From Roseateles sp. SL47 (GTDB lineage Bacteria > Pseudomonadota > Gammaproteobacteria > Burkholderiales > Burkholderiaceae_C), in assembly GCF_026625885.1 (NCBI RefSeq), contig NZ_CP113068.1, forward strand, positions 2,232,001 to 2,296,000: a stretch of 64,000 nucleotides of DNA. The letters are read 5' to 3'. The notes under the pieces were generated by a model. That model ran no database searches. It saw nothing but the letters and a program-made list of their open reading frames with translations, and had not been told where the DNA came from. Shown here piece by piece: positions 46,080 through 54,867 of the stretch (position 1 is the stretch's first letter; the number at the start of each line of letters is the position of its first letter). Made by a program: the position numbers and the translations under genes.

Positions 46080-46409
46080 ATGAGCAAGTATTACTACCCG
46101 TACCACCACGCCATCCGCCTGATCTGTAAGCGTCTGGTGCAGTTCATTTTGATGTCGGTGCTGCTTGGCCTAGCGGTCTGGGCTGGCCAGCTGCACCTCG
46201 TCTTGGCGGTTGATTGGAAGACCGTGGCCCGGGCCAACTGGGCGATGCTGGGCAGCATCCAGCAGCAGTGGCGCACGATCCTTGGCCAGTCGATGGCCAT
46301 CGGCACGCTGCTCACGGCCCGTTTGTTCACCTGGGTGCAGGGCCGTGCGGGGCTGAGCTGCAGCGAGCGCCATCACCGGGGGCGCGTGATCCACGCCGAC
46401 GCTGAGTGA
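46080..46409 (+). CDS. Hypothetical 109-residue membrane protein
   Basis: ATG preceded by AAGGAG (46069-46074), overlapping the end of the upstream gene. One strong transmembrane segment (FILMSVLLGLAVWAGQLHLVLAV) follows a Tyr-rich start (MSKYYYPYHH); a second weaker hydrophobic region lies at GQSMAIGTLLTARLF. Good translation signals suggest that it is or recently was a real gene. No family recognised; plasmid or ICE origin is likely from context. Confidence 0.5.
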   Translation: MSKYYYPYHHAIRLICKRLVQFILMSVLLGLAVWAGQLHLVLAVDWKTVARANWAMLGSIQQQWRTILGQSMAIGTLLTARLFTWVQGRAGLSCSERHHRGRVIHADAE

Positions 46410-46591
46410 CGGAGGCCGACCATGTTCCTACTGCTCAGGAATCTGGTCGGCGCCTCTCCCGACGTCGGCACCACTCACCACCGGCTGCGTGTCGCTAGCC
46501 GGCTCGCAAGAACCCTTGCACATGCTGCTCGATGGATCGACAGCACCGGCAAGACCACGGCCCACGCCGAACTGCAGGCCGCACCTGTTAC

Positions 46592-46641
46592 TGGCTCCAA
46601 TATGCCGAACATCGGTGGCTCTATTGCGCTGGTCGGTGACA
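46592..46641. repeat. Second IS21-like element end
   Basis: TGGCTCC at 46592 and TGGCTCT at 46616, 24 bp apart, ending GGTCGGTGACA at 46641. The last 26 bp match the terminal unit at 42446-42471 in length and outer 11 bp. It has the same orientation as that end, so it belongs to a second copy, not to the opposite end of the first. No istA or istB remains beside it. Confidence 0.75.
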
Positions 46642-46664
46642 GATGCCGCGGTCAGTGACTCCTG

Positions 46665-47000
46665 TCAATCCGCTGTCTGGAAAAAGTCCACGGTCTCGGT
46701 GTCGCCCCAAAGATTGCAAGCTGAAGTGCCGTACACATTCACCGGCTTGCCCATCGCATAGGCCGTCAAGATGCCAGCCAACTGGGCCTTACCGCCAGGT
46801 GTGGTGACATCCAGCGCAAAGCGGCTACCTTCCGTTGCGCAGGCAGGCGCGCCGTTGCGAGCCCCCTCGACATAAAAGATGACCACTCCCTGGCTCATGA
46901 AGTTGATGTTCCGGATCTTCACTTGTCCTGCAGTTCCGGCGTAGCTGGAAGTGGACAGGACAACACCGAACAACAGGGAACTGAGAATCTGGAGCCGCAT
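46665..47000 (-). CDS. Small exported protein, B-subunit-like family member 5
   Basis: A 111-residue protein with a signal peptide (LQILSSLLFGVVLSTSSYA). Mature domain: VKIRNINFMSQGVVIFYVEG, Cys in PACATEG, helix LAGILTAYAMGKPVNVYG, Cys in SACNLWG and a final strand. This is the cleanest example of the family pattern. A GTAGG lies just upstream of the ATG. Member 6 is 143 bp upstream in the same direction, so the two may be cotranscribed. Confidence 0.78.
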   Translation of the reverse strand: MRLQILSSLLFGVVLSTSSYAGTAGQVKIRNINFMSQGVVIFYVEGARNGAPACATEGSRFALDVTTPGGKAQLAGILTAYAMGKPVNVYGTSACNLWGDTETVDFFQTAD

Positions 47001-47142
47001 GTGTGCCTACCCACGCAAATATTCTGATGAAGTCCATGAATCGCCGCTGCATCGTATGAAACCGGCGAAGTCCTCTATGGATGCTTGCATGATCAGCCCC
47101 TGTTCCAGATGTCGGGCCATCAGGCGGCCTTCCACACGAAGA

Positions 47143-47457
47143 TCACCGCGTATCGAGTTCAATAATCCTGCAAAAACCGGCGCTGTCTTTTGTGACATAG
47201 AGATTGACAGGCTTGTTCATAGCAACTGTCATCAGCAACGTTGCCGTGAAAGCCTTGAGCGCAGGATCGTCGCCACTCACGTAGGCGAACTCATTGGTAC
47301 AACCTGCCGAAGCAGGAATGCCAAACACCCGGAAATGGTAGTTTTGTAGGCCAGATACATAGGTTCCCGTAGGAACGAAGCGTCCTACCCATCCATCAGC
47401 CCAGGCCGCCTGCGGCAACGCGGCAGCAAAACCCAAACAGACCAACAACTTCTTCAT
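47143..47457 (-). CDS. Small exported protein, B-subunit-like family member 6
   Basis: A 104-residue protein with a signal peptide (KKLLVCLGFAAALPQAAWA, cleaved before DGW). GGAGG just upstream of the ATG at 47457 fixes the start; the frame is open to 47613 but without a family N-terminus. Mature domain: YHFRVFGIPASAGCTNEF, helix FTATLLMTVAMNKPVNLYV and Cys in AGFCRIIEL. Part of the secreted-protein family of this island. Confidence 0.78.
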   Translation of the reverse strand: MKKLLVCLGFAAALPQAAWADGWVGRFVPTGTYVSGLQNYHFRVFGIPASAGCTNEFAYVSGDDPALKAFTATLLMTVAMNKPVNLYVTKDSAGFCRIIELDTR

Positions 47458-47953
47458 TGGTACTCCTCCCCTGTTTCGACCCTCAGATGTCGATAAATAC
47501 TCTTGCCAGCCTCGGTGTGCGTACGCGCAGTTGTCTCCGCTGAAGCTCGCGCCCCAACCGCGTCGGTAAAGTCGAACTCCAGCTGACTTCTTGGGAGACC
47601 TGACCGGGCTCAATCGGCAGTGCGGGAGTGTAAGTGTTTATCGATTTGGCAGTGACCCAACCCATGTGATGGGGTGGCCAAATCTGCAGAAGGGCGGGTG
47701 ATCAGCCACACGGCAGCGCAGAGGCAGTGATCGAAGTTCGAGACGCCGCTGACGACGATGTTGCAGGCGAGAAATGTGAGATTCGGCGCTCGCGTCACAT
47801 GTGGTTCGACCGTTCTTGTCCGGCCTTATCTTCGTAAATGCATCCAAGGCATCCTGACAGTGTCGATAATGACAACTTGACGACGTTCCCGCGAATTGTC
47901 TTCCGTCCACTTCAAGCCCACACCTGCGCACTCCTGTTCGCCCGGACTACTGC
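47458..47953. other. Intergenic region at the right edge of the island
   Basis: About 500 bp between divergent genes. It must hold the promoters of the secreted-protein pair (minus) and the sulfatase-fold gene (plus). I see no convincing gene, RNA or repeat. It is less GC-rich than the flanking polysaccharide genes. Confidence 0.4.
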
Positions 47954-49441
47954 ATGTCCTTGGAACCGCCCTCCATGAATGAACGAATCAGCTCCATGGC
48001 GACATTTGCCTTCGACGCGATCGCAGCGCGTTCCCGGGGGATGTTCAACGTGTCGTCCTGGATGTATGTGATGGGCCTGAATGTCGCGCTGCAGGCGCCC
48101 TTCTGGATCCTCAAGAATTTCTACAGCTTCCAGCGGCCCATCTTCAATGAAGATCTGATGCTGGCCGTTCTGCTCTTTTCTATCGGGCTTCGACTCGGCT
48201 GGCTTGTGCTCGCCGCAGTGCTGGTGGTGGATGTGGTTCGCATCGCCTCATTGAACTACCACTTCCTGAATGTGGCGGACTTTGTCGGTTCGGTCCGGTT
48301 CGTGAGCATGATGAACCTGGCGCCGTTCCTGACGTGGGCGGCCTTGCTGCTGGCGGTGATGGGCGTGCTCTACCTGTTCGCCCTGGCTCAGATGCTCAAG
48401 CGATGGCGCGCACCGATGGCCGTGATTCAGGTGGTCTTGATCGCGGGAGTGTTGCTGGCCGACGGTATGAATGGATCGATGCAGATGGCTGGCATCGGCC
48501 GGGACAATCTACGCGAACCCTTTAACGTCGGCGGCAGCCCGGTCTGGAATCTCTACAAGATGCAGCAGGCGGGCGTGCCTTCTCAGGCGTCGGGATTGCA
48601 GGTGGTTCCCTCGCATGTCCGCGACAGCATCCTGCAATGGCATGCCTCGCAACCCTCCGGCAGCATTCTGCTGGTGCTGGTGGAGTCCATGGGAGAACCC
48701 GTGAGTCCGCAGCTGCGGGACTGGCTGGCCCGGCAGATCCAGTCTCCGCGCCTGCGGCAGCGATGGAGATTCACCGCCGGCACCGAGCGGTTTTATGGCT
48801 CCACGACGCACGGCGAACTGCGCGTACTGTGCGGGCTGGACGGGTCCTACGAGATGCTGGACGCCACCAACAGCCACCCCTGCCTCCCCCATCAATTGGG
48901 GGCTGATGAGTTTACGGCCATGGGCTATCACGGGTTCCAGCTCTCCATGTTTGACCGCAACCGCTGGTGGGGCGTGGCGGGCTTGCAAGCCCACCATTTT
49001 GATTACCAACGGAGCCCGGCCCAGGTGAAGGATTGCCATGCGGTGTTCCATGGCATCTGTGACCGGGAAGTGCTCCACACCGCGATTGCGTCGGTTCAAA
49101 AGCCCAGACGCCTTGCCTATGTGGTGACACTGGACACTCATCTCCCCTTGTCCAGCCGTTCCAAACTTCAGGCGCCGGAGCTGGCCGCCCTCTGCGTACA
49201 GGCCGATGTGAGCGAGGCGAGTTGCGCGCTAACCGATCAGCTGGGGGCCCTGCTGCGTGACATGGCCAATCAGCTTGAGGAGAGTGCAGCCACGCCGTAT
49301 GTGGCCGTGGTGGGTGACCATGCGCCCCCTTTTATCCGAACCACGGACCGCCAGGCGTTCTTGACGCAGGAGATTCCCTATCTGCTGCTGGAGCCGCAGG
49401 ACGAGAGCCAGCAGAGAAGCACCGCCGCCGAAGCGCCGTGA
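47954..49441 (+). CDS. Membrane sulfatase/alkaline-phosphatase-superfamily transferase
   Basis: A 495-residue protein. Four to five transmembrane helices occupy the first 190 residues (LMLAVLLFSIGLRLGWLVL, FLTWAALLLAVMGVLYLFAL). The periplasmic domain belongs to the alkaline-phosphatase superfamily: LVLVESMGEP carries the first metal ligand, TTHGELR the nucleophile-type Thr and VVGDHAPPF the last ligands. LTA-synthase and phosphoethanolamine-transferase relatives move phospho-groups onto cell-surface glycans. The nearby polysaccharide genes suggest a similar role; the donor is unknown. The start may be 47954 or 47975. Confidence 0.85.
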   Translation: MSLEPPSMNERISSMATFAFDAIAARSRGMFNVSSWMYVMGLNVALQAPFWILKNFYSFQRPIFNEDLMLAVLLFSIGLRLGWLVLAAVLVVDVVRIASLNYHFLNVADFVGSVRFVSMMNLAPFLTWAALLLAVMGVLYLFALAQMLKRWRAPMAVIQVVLIAGVLLADGMNGSMQMAGIGRDNLREPFNVGGSPVWNLYKMQQAGVPSQASGLQVVPSHVRDSILQWHASQPSGSILLVLVESMGEPVSPQLRDWLARQIQSPRLRQRWRFTAGTERFYGSTTHGELRVLCGLDGSYEMLDATNSHPCLPHQLGADEFTAMGYHGFQLSMFDRNRWWGVAGLQAHHFDYQRSPAQVKDCHAVFHGICDREVLHTAIASVQKPRRLAYVVTLDTHLPLSSRSKLQAPELAALCVQADVSEASCALTDQLGALLRDMANQLEESAATPYVAVVGDHAPPFIRTTDRQAFLTQEIPYLLLEPQDESQQRSTAAEAP

Positions 49442-49510
49442 GGCGCCCAGCCGTGTGTTGGCGCGGTCGCCTTACCCCAAGGCAGGCCTTGCTGGCCCCT
49501 GAGCGGATGT

Positions 49511-50095
49511 TCAGTCGAGATTGATGATCTTGATGTCGTTGTTGCAGAGCGTCTTCATCACCATGTGCCCGAACATCAGGTGGATGTCCTCACACATCTG
49601 CATGTCGAAGGACGGCACCAGGATGTGATGCTTGGCCAGCGGTAGCAGCTTGCCACCGTCATAACCCACCACCGCCAGCGTATCCGCGCCGTTGGCGTTG
49701 GCATATTCCACAGCCTTCACCACATTGGGCGAGTTGCCGCTGCCGCTGATCGCAATGACGAGATCCCCTTCGTCCATCATCGACTTGAGCTGCCCGGCGA
49801 AGACTTCGTCGTACGAGATGTCGTTGGCAAAGGCGGTGATGGCCCCGATGTTGTCGCACAACGAAATACCGCGGAACTTCCGGCCTGTGGCCAGATTGAT
49901 CATCTTGTTCCAGTCGGTGATGTAGTGCGATGCGGTGGATGCGCTGCCGCCATTGCCGCACGTGAAGATCTTCTTGCCGGCGTCGAACTTGCTACGAATG
50001 AGGTCGATGCCCGCCTGGAAGTGATCCAGGTTCATGGTGCTGGCGACTTTCGCATGAGCGGCGAAGTAATTGGCAACGGTGAAGGGTGTGGTCAT
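49511..50095 (-). CDS. gmhA: Sedoheptulose-7-phosphate isomerase
   Basis: A 194-residue SIS-domain protein of the GmhA type. The phosphate-binding CGNGGSASTASH is at 46-57, and ISGSGNSPNVVKAVEYAN and EDIHLMFGHMV follow. It converts sedoheptulose 7-phosphate to D-glycero-D-manno-heptose 7-phosphate. It is the last gene of the minus-strand polysaccharide operon, 11 bp after the heptose kinase. An extra copy beyond a core LPS gmhA is usual in capsule or O-antigen heptose loci. Confidence 0.93.
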   Translation of the reverse strand: MTTPFTVANYFAAHAKVASTMNLDHFQAGIDLIRSKFDAGKKIFTCGNGGSASTASHYITDWNKMINLATGRKFRGISLCDNIGAITAFANDISYDEVFAGQLKSMMDEGDLVIAISGSGNSPNVVKAVEYANANGADTLAVVGYDGGKLLPLAKHHILVPSFDMQMCEDIHLMFGHMVMKTLCNNDIKIINLD

Positions 50096-50106
50096 GGGAA
50101 TACGAT

Positions 50107-51093
50107 TCAGGCGGCAGGTTGGTAGAACACGATCTGGGCACCCGTACGGTCAAAGTTGAACTTCACCGGCTGCAGATCGGACAAGGCGGCGGTAATGGCC
50201 GCGTGCGTGTGAGGCGGAGCAAAGAACATCATGAAGCCGCCGTTGCCCGCACCCAGCAGCTTGCCGCCGAGTGCGCCGTGGCGCAAGCCAGTTTCGTACC
50301 AGCCATCGATCTGGGGATCGCTGATGCCGGCAGAGAGTTGACTCTTCAGACGCCAATTCTCGTCGAGGATGGAACCGAAGTGGTCGAGCGTGCCCGATTC
50401 GAGCTCTGTTTTGAGATCGAAGGCCAGTTGGACCATGCGGCGCATTAGCGCTTTGCGGTCCGGCGATGCGAGCGCCTTGGACTGCTGTGCCAGCACCGCC
50501 GATGCGCTGCGTGTGCGACCGGTAAAAAACACCAGAGTGGAATCTTCCAGAGTCTTGAGCAGCGACGGGCTGCAGATGACCGGATCCACCGATACGGATT
50601 CGTCCGGATGGAAGCGGATCAGGTTCAGTCCGCCGAAGGCAGCCGCATATTGGTCCTGTTTGCCGATCGGCTCGCCGCAGCGATCGATTTCGATTTCGCA
50701 GGCCTGCCTTGCCAGCGTCGCCTTGGAGGCAAACTGGTTCTTGTAGGCATAGAGAGCGTTGAGCAGGCCTACGGTGTAACTGCTGGAGGACCCCAGGCCG
50801 GAACCCTTGGAGGGAATGTCGGCCATGGATGCAATTTCGATGCCGCCGGGAATCTCGAGCAGTTGAAGCGCTTCGCGTACCAGCGGGTGCGCCACCTGCG
50901 CGGGGGTGTCGACCTCTTCGGTCTGGTTGTAGCTCAGGCGAATGCGTCCGTCGAACTTCGGGTTGACGGCGATGTACATGTACTTGTCGATGGATGTCGA
51001 CAGCACTGCACCCAGCTCTTCGCGATAGAAGGCCGGCATGTCGCTGCCGCCACCGACATAGCTCATCCGAAGGGGGGTCTTGCTCAGAATCAT
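50107..51093 (-). CDS. hddA: D-glycero-alpha-D-manno-heptose 7-phosphate kinase
   Basis: A 328-residue GHMP-family kinase. It begins MILSKTPLRMSYVGGGSDMP, typical of HddA; the ATP-binding motif PSKGSGLGSSSSYTVGL is at 94-110 and GGKLLGAGNGGFMMFF near the end. It phosphorylates the anomeric C1 of D-glycero-D-manno-heptose 7-phosphate with alpha configuration, committing it to GDP-heptose. The start was chosen by the ATGA overlap with the upstream fusion gene; the longer frame to 51219 is antisense-like. Confidence 0.93.
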   Translation of the reverse strand: MILSKTPLRMSYVGGGSDMPAFYREELGAVLSTSIDKYMYIAVNPKFDGRIRLSYNQTEEVDTPAQVAHPLVREALQLLEIPGGIEIASMADIPSKGSGLGSSSSYTVGLLNALYAYKNQFASKATLARQACEIEIDRCGEPIGKQDQYAAAFGGLNLIRFHPDESVSVDPVICSPSLLKTLEDSTLVFFTGRTRSASAVLAQQSKALASPDRKALMRRMVQLAFDLKTELESGTLDHFGSILDENWRLKSQLSAGISDPQIDGWYETGLRHGALGGKLLGAGNGGFMMFFAPPHTHAAITAALSDLQPVKFNFDRTGAQIVFYQPAA

Positions 51094-53015
51094 GACAGGC
51101 TGGTTGTGCTCGAAAGATGATGCGTCGCCCGTTCGGCGCTGGCGCGCACGGCGGGGATCTCGTCCCGTTCGCGGGAATCCAGGCGGGTTTGCAGACCCGC
51201 GTCGCCTTCGCCTCGCCATGCGTAGTCCGCAGTGAGGCGGGTGCGGCGCTCGGTATCAGGAACGTCCAGGAAGACCCTGAGGTCGGCGAAGGCGTTTAAT
51301 TCATCGTCCATGAGCGCTGGCACGCCTTCGACGATGACCAGGTCATCCGGACCGATCGAAACCGGACGTCCCGGCAGGATTTCGCGGCTTTTGCGGGCGT
51401 AGGCGGGGACCTGCAACACATGGCGCTCGCTCGAGCGCAGGAGGGGGAACAGTGCCGCCTTGAAGGCCTGCATGTCGTACCGCTCAAGCACGCCGACCCC
51501 CTCCGGCCGAGCACTCGGAGCACGCAGCCAACCATCCAGCGGCAACACATGCACGGCGGAGCGACCATCGCGCAACTGTTCGGCCAGGATGCGAGCTGCT
51601 GAGGACTTGCCAGCGCGAGCCGGACCACCGATCAGCACGAGCCGGGCCATTGAGGCGTCCGCGCTGATTGGAAGCAGACGGCGGGCCATGGTGGCGTGGC
51701 CTTCCAGAATCCAGTGCACGGCGGCGCTCAGATCGGGCATGACGTAGTCCGGCTCTACGTCGTACTTGCCGTCGAGTCCGGCATGGCCGGTTCTGACCAA
51801 CACCGTGCGCAGACCCGCTCGCTGACCGGCCATCAGGTCACCAGTGGTGTCGCCCACCATCCAGGACCGGCTCCGGCTGATGCCCAGTTCCCGCACCGCG
51901 CGGTCGATCAAGCCGGTGCGCGGTTTGCGGCACTCGCAGTCGATCTTGAGCTCGGGCACTTCACCGGGGAAGCCTTTGTCGGGGTGATGCGGGCAGACAT
52001 AGAGGCGGTCCAGATAGGCCTTGCTGCCACCTAACTGATGATCGAGGGTGGCATGGATCCGCTCTAGCTCTGCCAGCGTCACGTCACCCCGGGCCACCAC
52101 CGGTTGGTTGGTGACGCCTACGGCCAGTACGCCGGCACGATTGAGCTGGCGTACTGCTTCTCCGGCTCCGGGGATCAACTGGAGCTGTTCCGGGCGTGCC
52201 AGGTGATTGACCTCGACATTCAGCGTGCCGTCGCGGTCCAGAAACACGGCCATGCGCGGGTTCCGGCCCGACAGACGCTCAGGCAGACCGGCGGTGATGT
52301 CCCGTTCCACCTTGTCCAGCCGCTCGGGCGTGCCCATGTCCTTGATGTATTCGGGCGTGACGTGCGCCTGCAGCCGTAGGCCCTGGGCCAGCATCGCAGG
52401 GAAGGTGTGCTTGGCCAGGTCGGACTTGCGGTCCAGGGGAATCACACCGGGCAGCGCGTCCCGCTCCATCACATACAGGGCCGCATTCACCAGATTGCGA
52501 TAGGCCGCCCCTTCTGGATGCGGGTAGGCATGCACTGCCAGGACCCGGCCCAGCTCGTCCACCTCAACCAGATCGGAGTCGTGCGGATGGTCGTTGGGAT
52601 GCAGCAGCAGCGTAGCGGCAGCTCCGGTGTCTGCATGATGGCGCCACAGGGCCGACAGGTCGACGTCTGCGTAGGTGTCACCGTAGAGCACCAGGAAGCG
52701 GCTGTCCATCGTGCCCAGCGCATCCACCAGGGCGCCGGCAGTGCCGCGGGCTTCGCCTTCCACGCAGTACTCGAGTTCGACACCAAAGCCGCTGCCGTCG
52801 CCAAAATGCGCGCGGATGGTCTCGTGCTCGTAATGGACCAACAGCGCAATACGCGTAAAGCCATGACGACGGCAGAGCTCGATTTGATGCTGCAGTACCG
52901 GCCGCCCATGGATGGGCGCCATCGGCTTGGGCAGATTGCCGGTGCGCACTTTGAGTCGGGTGCCCATGCCACCGGCAAGGATGGCAACGGTGCAAGGTCC
53001 GGAGGGCTGGGTCAT
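51090..53015 (-). CDS. Three-domain fusion: heptose-1-P guanylyltransferase, heptose-bisphosphatase and P-loop kinase-like
   Basis: A 641-residue protein. Residues 8-240 are a nucleotidyltransferase (LAGGMGTRL, YGDTYADVDL) of the HddC type. Residues 255-435 are a HAD phosphatase of the GmhB type, with nucleophile DRDGTLN at 260-266, zinc-binding CPHHPD and CECRKP, and VGDTTGDL. Residues 455-620 carry a P-loop GGPARAGKSS at 463-472 and LPLDGW, like uridine-kinase proteins. The first two domains give steps 3 and 4 of GDP-D-glycero-alpha-D-manno-heptose synthesis. The third has no known role in that pathway. The start at 53015 matches the HddC N-terminus. Confidence 0.88.
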   Translation of the reverse strand: MTQPSGPCTVAILAGGMGTRLKVRTGNLPKPMAPIHGRPVLQHQIELCRRHGFTRIALLVHYEHETIRAHFGDGSGFGVELEYCVEGEARGTAGALVDALGTMDSRFLVLYGDTYADVDLSALWRHHADTGAAATLLLHPNDHPHDSDLVEVDELGRVLAVHAYPHPEGAAYRNLVNAALYVMERDALPGVIPLDRKSDLAKHTFPAMLAQGLRLQAHVTPEYIKDMGTPERLDKVERDITAGLPERLSGRNPRMAVFLDRDGTLNVEVNHLARPEQLQLIPGAGEAVRQLNRAGVLAVGVTNQPVVARGDVTLAELERIHATLDHQLGGSKAYLDRLYVCPHHPDKGFPGEVPELKIDCECRKPRTGLIDRAVRELGISRSRSWMVGDTTGDLMAGQRAGLRTVLVRTGHAGLDGKYDVEPDYVMPDLSAAVHWILEGHATMARRLLPISADASMARLVLIGGPARAGKSSAARILAEQLRDGRSAVHVLPLDGWLRAPSARPEGVGVLERYDMQAFKAALFPLLRSSERHVLQVPAYARKSREILPGRPVSIGPDDLVIVEGVPALMDDELNAFADLRVFLDVPDTERRTRLTADYAWRGEGDAGLQTRLDSRERDEIPAVRASAERATHHLSSTTSLS

Positions 53016-53046
53016 GGGAAATCCGTGAAACAGAGGCGCGGTGTAC

Positions 53047-53862
53047 TCAACCCTTGCGCAACAGCAGGTGATGGAACACCCGCTCCTGGATGGAGGCAGG
53101 GATGATTCGCCAGGTGGCAATCGCCAGCAGGCCGAACAGGCGGCGCGGCAGTTGCCGGGTACTGAAGTTCTTGGTCCGCGCACGCAGGTTGAACTGCCAG
53201 TGCTGCGGATTGCGACGTGTCGATTGCTGACGGTAGCGGACCAGCACTTCGGGCAGGTTGGCAAACCGGGCGCCTTGATTGAGCAGGCGTAGCCAGAGAT
53301 CCAGGTCCTCCGCGAAGCGGAAGCTGGGGTCGTAGGCACCGGCCCGGTCCAGCACCGCTTTGCGCATCATCACCGTGGGATGTGCAATGGGGGTGGTGGT
53401 CTGGAAGCGCCGTTCAATGGTCGCAGCGTCGACGGGGTATTCGCGCACCGCAATGACCCCACGGTCGGCGCTGAAAATCTCGAGACCGCCGCCCAGCACG
53501 TCCACTTCGGGGTGCTGGTCCAGGTAGGCCACCTGGCGTTCCAGTCGATGCGGCAGGCAGATGTCGTCAGAATCGAAACGAGCAATCAGCGGCGCCCGTG
53601 CCTGGGAGATGCCGAGGTTCAGGCTGGCGGCCAGGCCGATGCGGGTCTCAGGATGGATGTAGCGGAAGCGGGCATCCCGTTCGCACAGGGCCCGGCAGGT
53701 GGCCGCTGCTTCGGGTTTGGTGCTTTCGTCGATCACCAGGCATTCGAAGTCCTGCAGTGTCTGCCCGGCAATGCTGTCCAGGCTGGCCGTCATGATCTCC
53801 GCCGACTCATTGAAGGCCGGCATGACGATCGTGACGCGGGGGGAGACGGAAGTATCTGACAT
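53047..53862 (-). CDS. Glycosyltransferase family 2
   Basis: A 271-residue GT-A glycosyltransferase. It opens VTIVMPAFNESAEIMTASLDSI, has the DXD-type metal site in ARFDSDDICLP and the acceptor-side FAEDLDLWLRLLNQG, then a hydrophobic C-terminal helix. The likely role is transfer of one residue of the second polysaccharide; the sugar is not predictable. ATG at 53862 chosen; a TTG at 53877 would overlap the upstream stop by 4 bp and is possible. Confidence 0.88.
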   Translation of the reverse strand: MSDTSVSPRVTIVMPAFNESAEIMTASLDSIAGQTLQDFECLVIDESTKPEAAATCRALCERDARFRYIHPETRIGLAASLNLGISQARAPLIARFDSDDICLPHRLERQVAYLDQHPEVDVLGGGLEIFSADRGVIAVREYPVDAATIERRFQTTTPIAHPTVMMRKAVLDRAGAYDPSFRFAEDLDLWLRLLNQGARFANLPEVLVRYRQQSTRRNPQHWQFNLRARTKNFSTRQLPRRLFGLLAIATWRIIPASIQERVFHHLLLRKG

Positions 53863-53873
53863 GAAACGGCCGC

Positions 53874-54836
53874 TCAATGCCCTTGCTGGCGTGCGATCTC
53901 ATCCACGGCGCGTTGCACGGCACCTGCCGAACTGACGCTGGGTTGCCAGCCGTAGGCTTGCATCTTGTTGGTGAGGTAGGTGAACTTGGGAACATCGCCC
54001 ACCCATCCCTTGTTGCCTTGGCCGAAACTGAGGCGGGCTTGGGGCGCCACGCGGGCGACGACCATCTCGGCAATGCGCCGCACGGTGATGCCTTCGTCAG
54101 TAGGGCCGATGTTCACCAGCTCCACCTTGTGTTCAGACTGGCGGGCCCGCACCATCAGCATGGCGTTGACCAGGTCCGAGACATGAAGGTAAGCCTTCTG
54201 CTGGGTGCCGTCTCCCAGCACGTCAAGGTTGTCCGGGGTACGAGCGAGCTTGTTGATGAAGTCCAGGATGACACCATGTGTGGCAGGAACGCCCACCACA
54301 TTCGGGAAGCGGAACAGGTTGACGCGGTCCAGAAAGCTTTCGGCCGCCGCGCTGGCCTGTGCCTCTGAGGCCAGCTTCATCGCGCCGTAGTTGGAGATGG
54401 GCAGCAGTGGCCCCAGACCTTCATGCAAGGGCTGGTTACCCAGGTCTCCGTACACGGCAGAGCTGGACGCAAAATGGAAGTGCTTCACGCGGTGAGCCCG
54501 CATGGCACGCAGCAGCTCGAAGGTCGTGCGGAAAGTGTCTTTGAAATCAACGTCGCTGTCTTCCACGCCGGCAGGAATGTCAGAGTTGGCGGCTAGGTGC
54601 CAGACCTCTTTCAAAGGGCCGAGGGCGGCCGCTTGATCGAAAGCCTGTGCCGTAGCGGCGCGGTCAGCCAGATCGGCCTCGATGACGTGGAGGCGGTCAT
54701 GGGTGGGAAGGGCTTCGCGCCGGCCGCGGCAGAAATTGTCTGCCACCACCACGATGGCACCTTCATCCAGCAGGCGCGGAACCAGATTGGCTCCGACAAA
54801 TCCGGCGCCGCCGGCCACGAAAATGACTTGACTCAT
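53874..54836 (-). CDS. NAD-dependent sugar epimerase/dehydratase
   Basis: A 320-residue extended SDR protein. Cofactor motif GGAGFVGANL at about 9-18, HLAANSD, and an active site with Ser in FASSSAVYGD and Tyr/Lys in SNYGAMKLASE. The family includes UDP-glucose 4-epimerase and GDP-sugar epimerases and dehydratases. Next to GDP-heptose genes it could modify the heptose, but substrate assignment is only inference. Gene gaps of 11 and 31 bp on either side keep it in the operon. Confidence 0.88.
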   Translation of the reverse strand: MSQVIFVAGGAGFVGANLVPRLLDEGAIVVVADNFCRGRREALPTHDRLHVIEADLADRAATAQAFDQAAALGPLKEVWHLAANSDIPAGVEDSDVDFKDTFRTTFELLRAMRAHRVKHFHFASSSAVYGDLGNQPLHEGLGPLLPISNYGAMKLASEAQASAAAESFLDRVNLFRFPNVVGVPATHGVILDFINKLARTPDNLDVLGDGTQQKAYLHVSDLVNAMLMVRARQSEHKVELVNIGPTDEGITVRRIAEMVVARVAPQARLSFGQGNKGWVGDVPKFTYLTNKMQAYGWQPSVSSAGAVQRAVDEIARQQGH

Positions 54837-54867
54837 GAATGAAAGATCCCTGGAGAGAATTTTTGTA

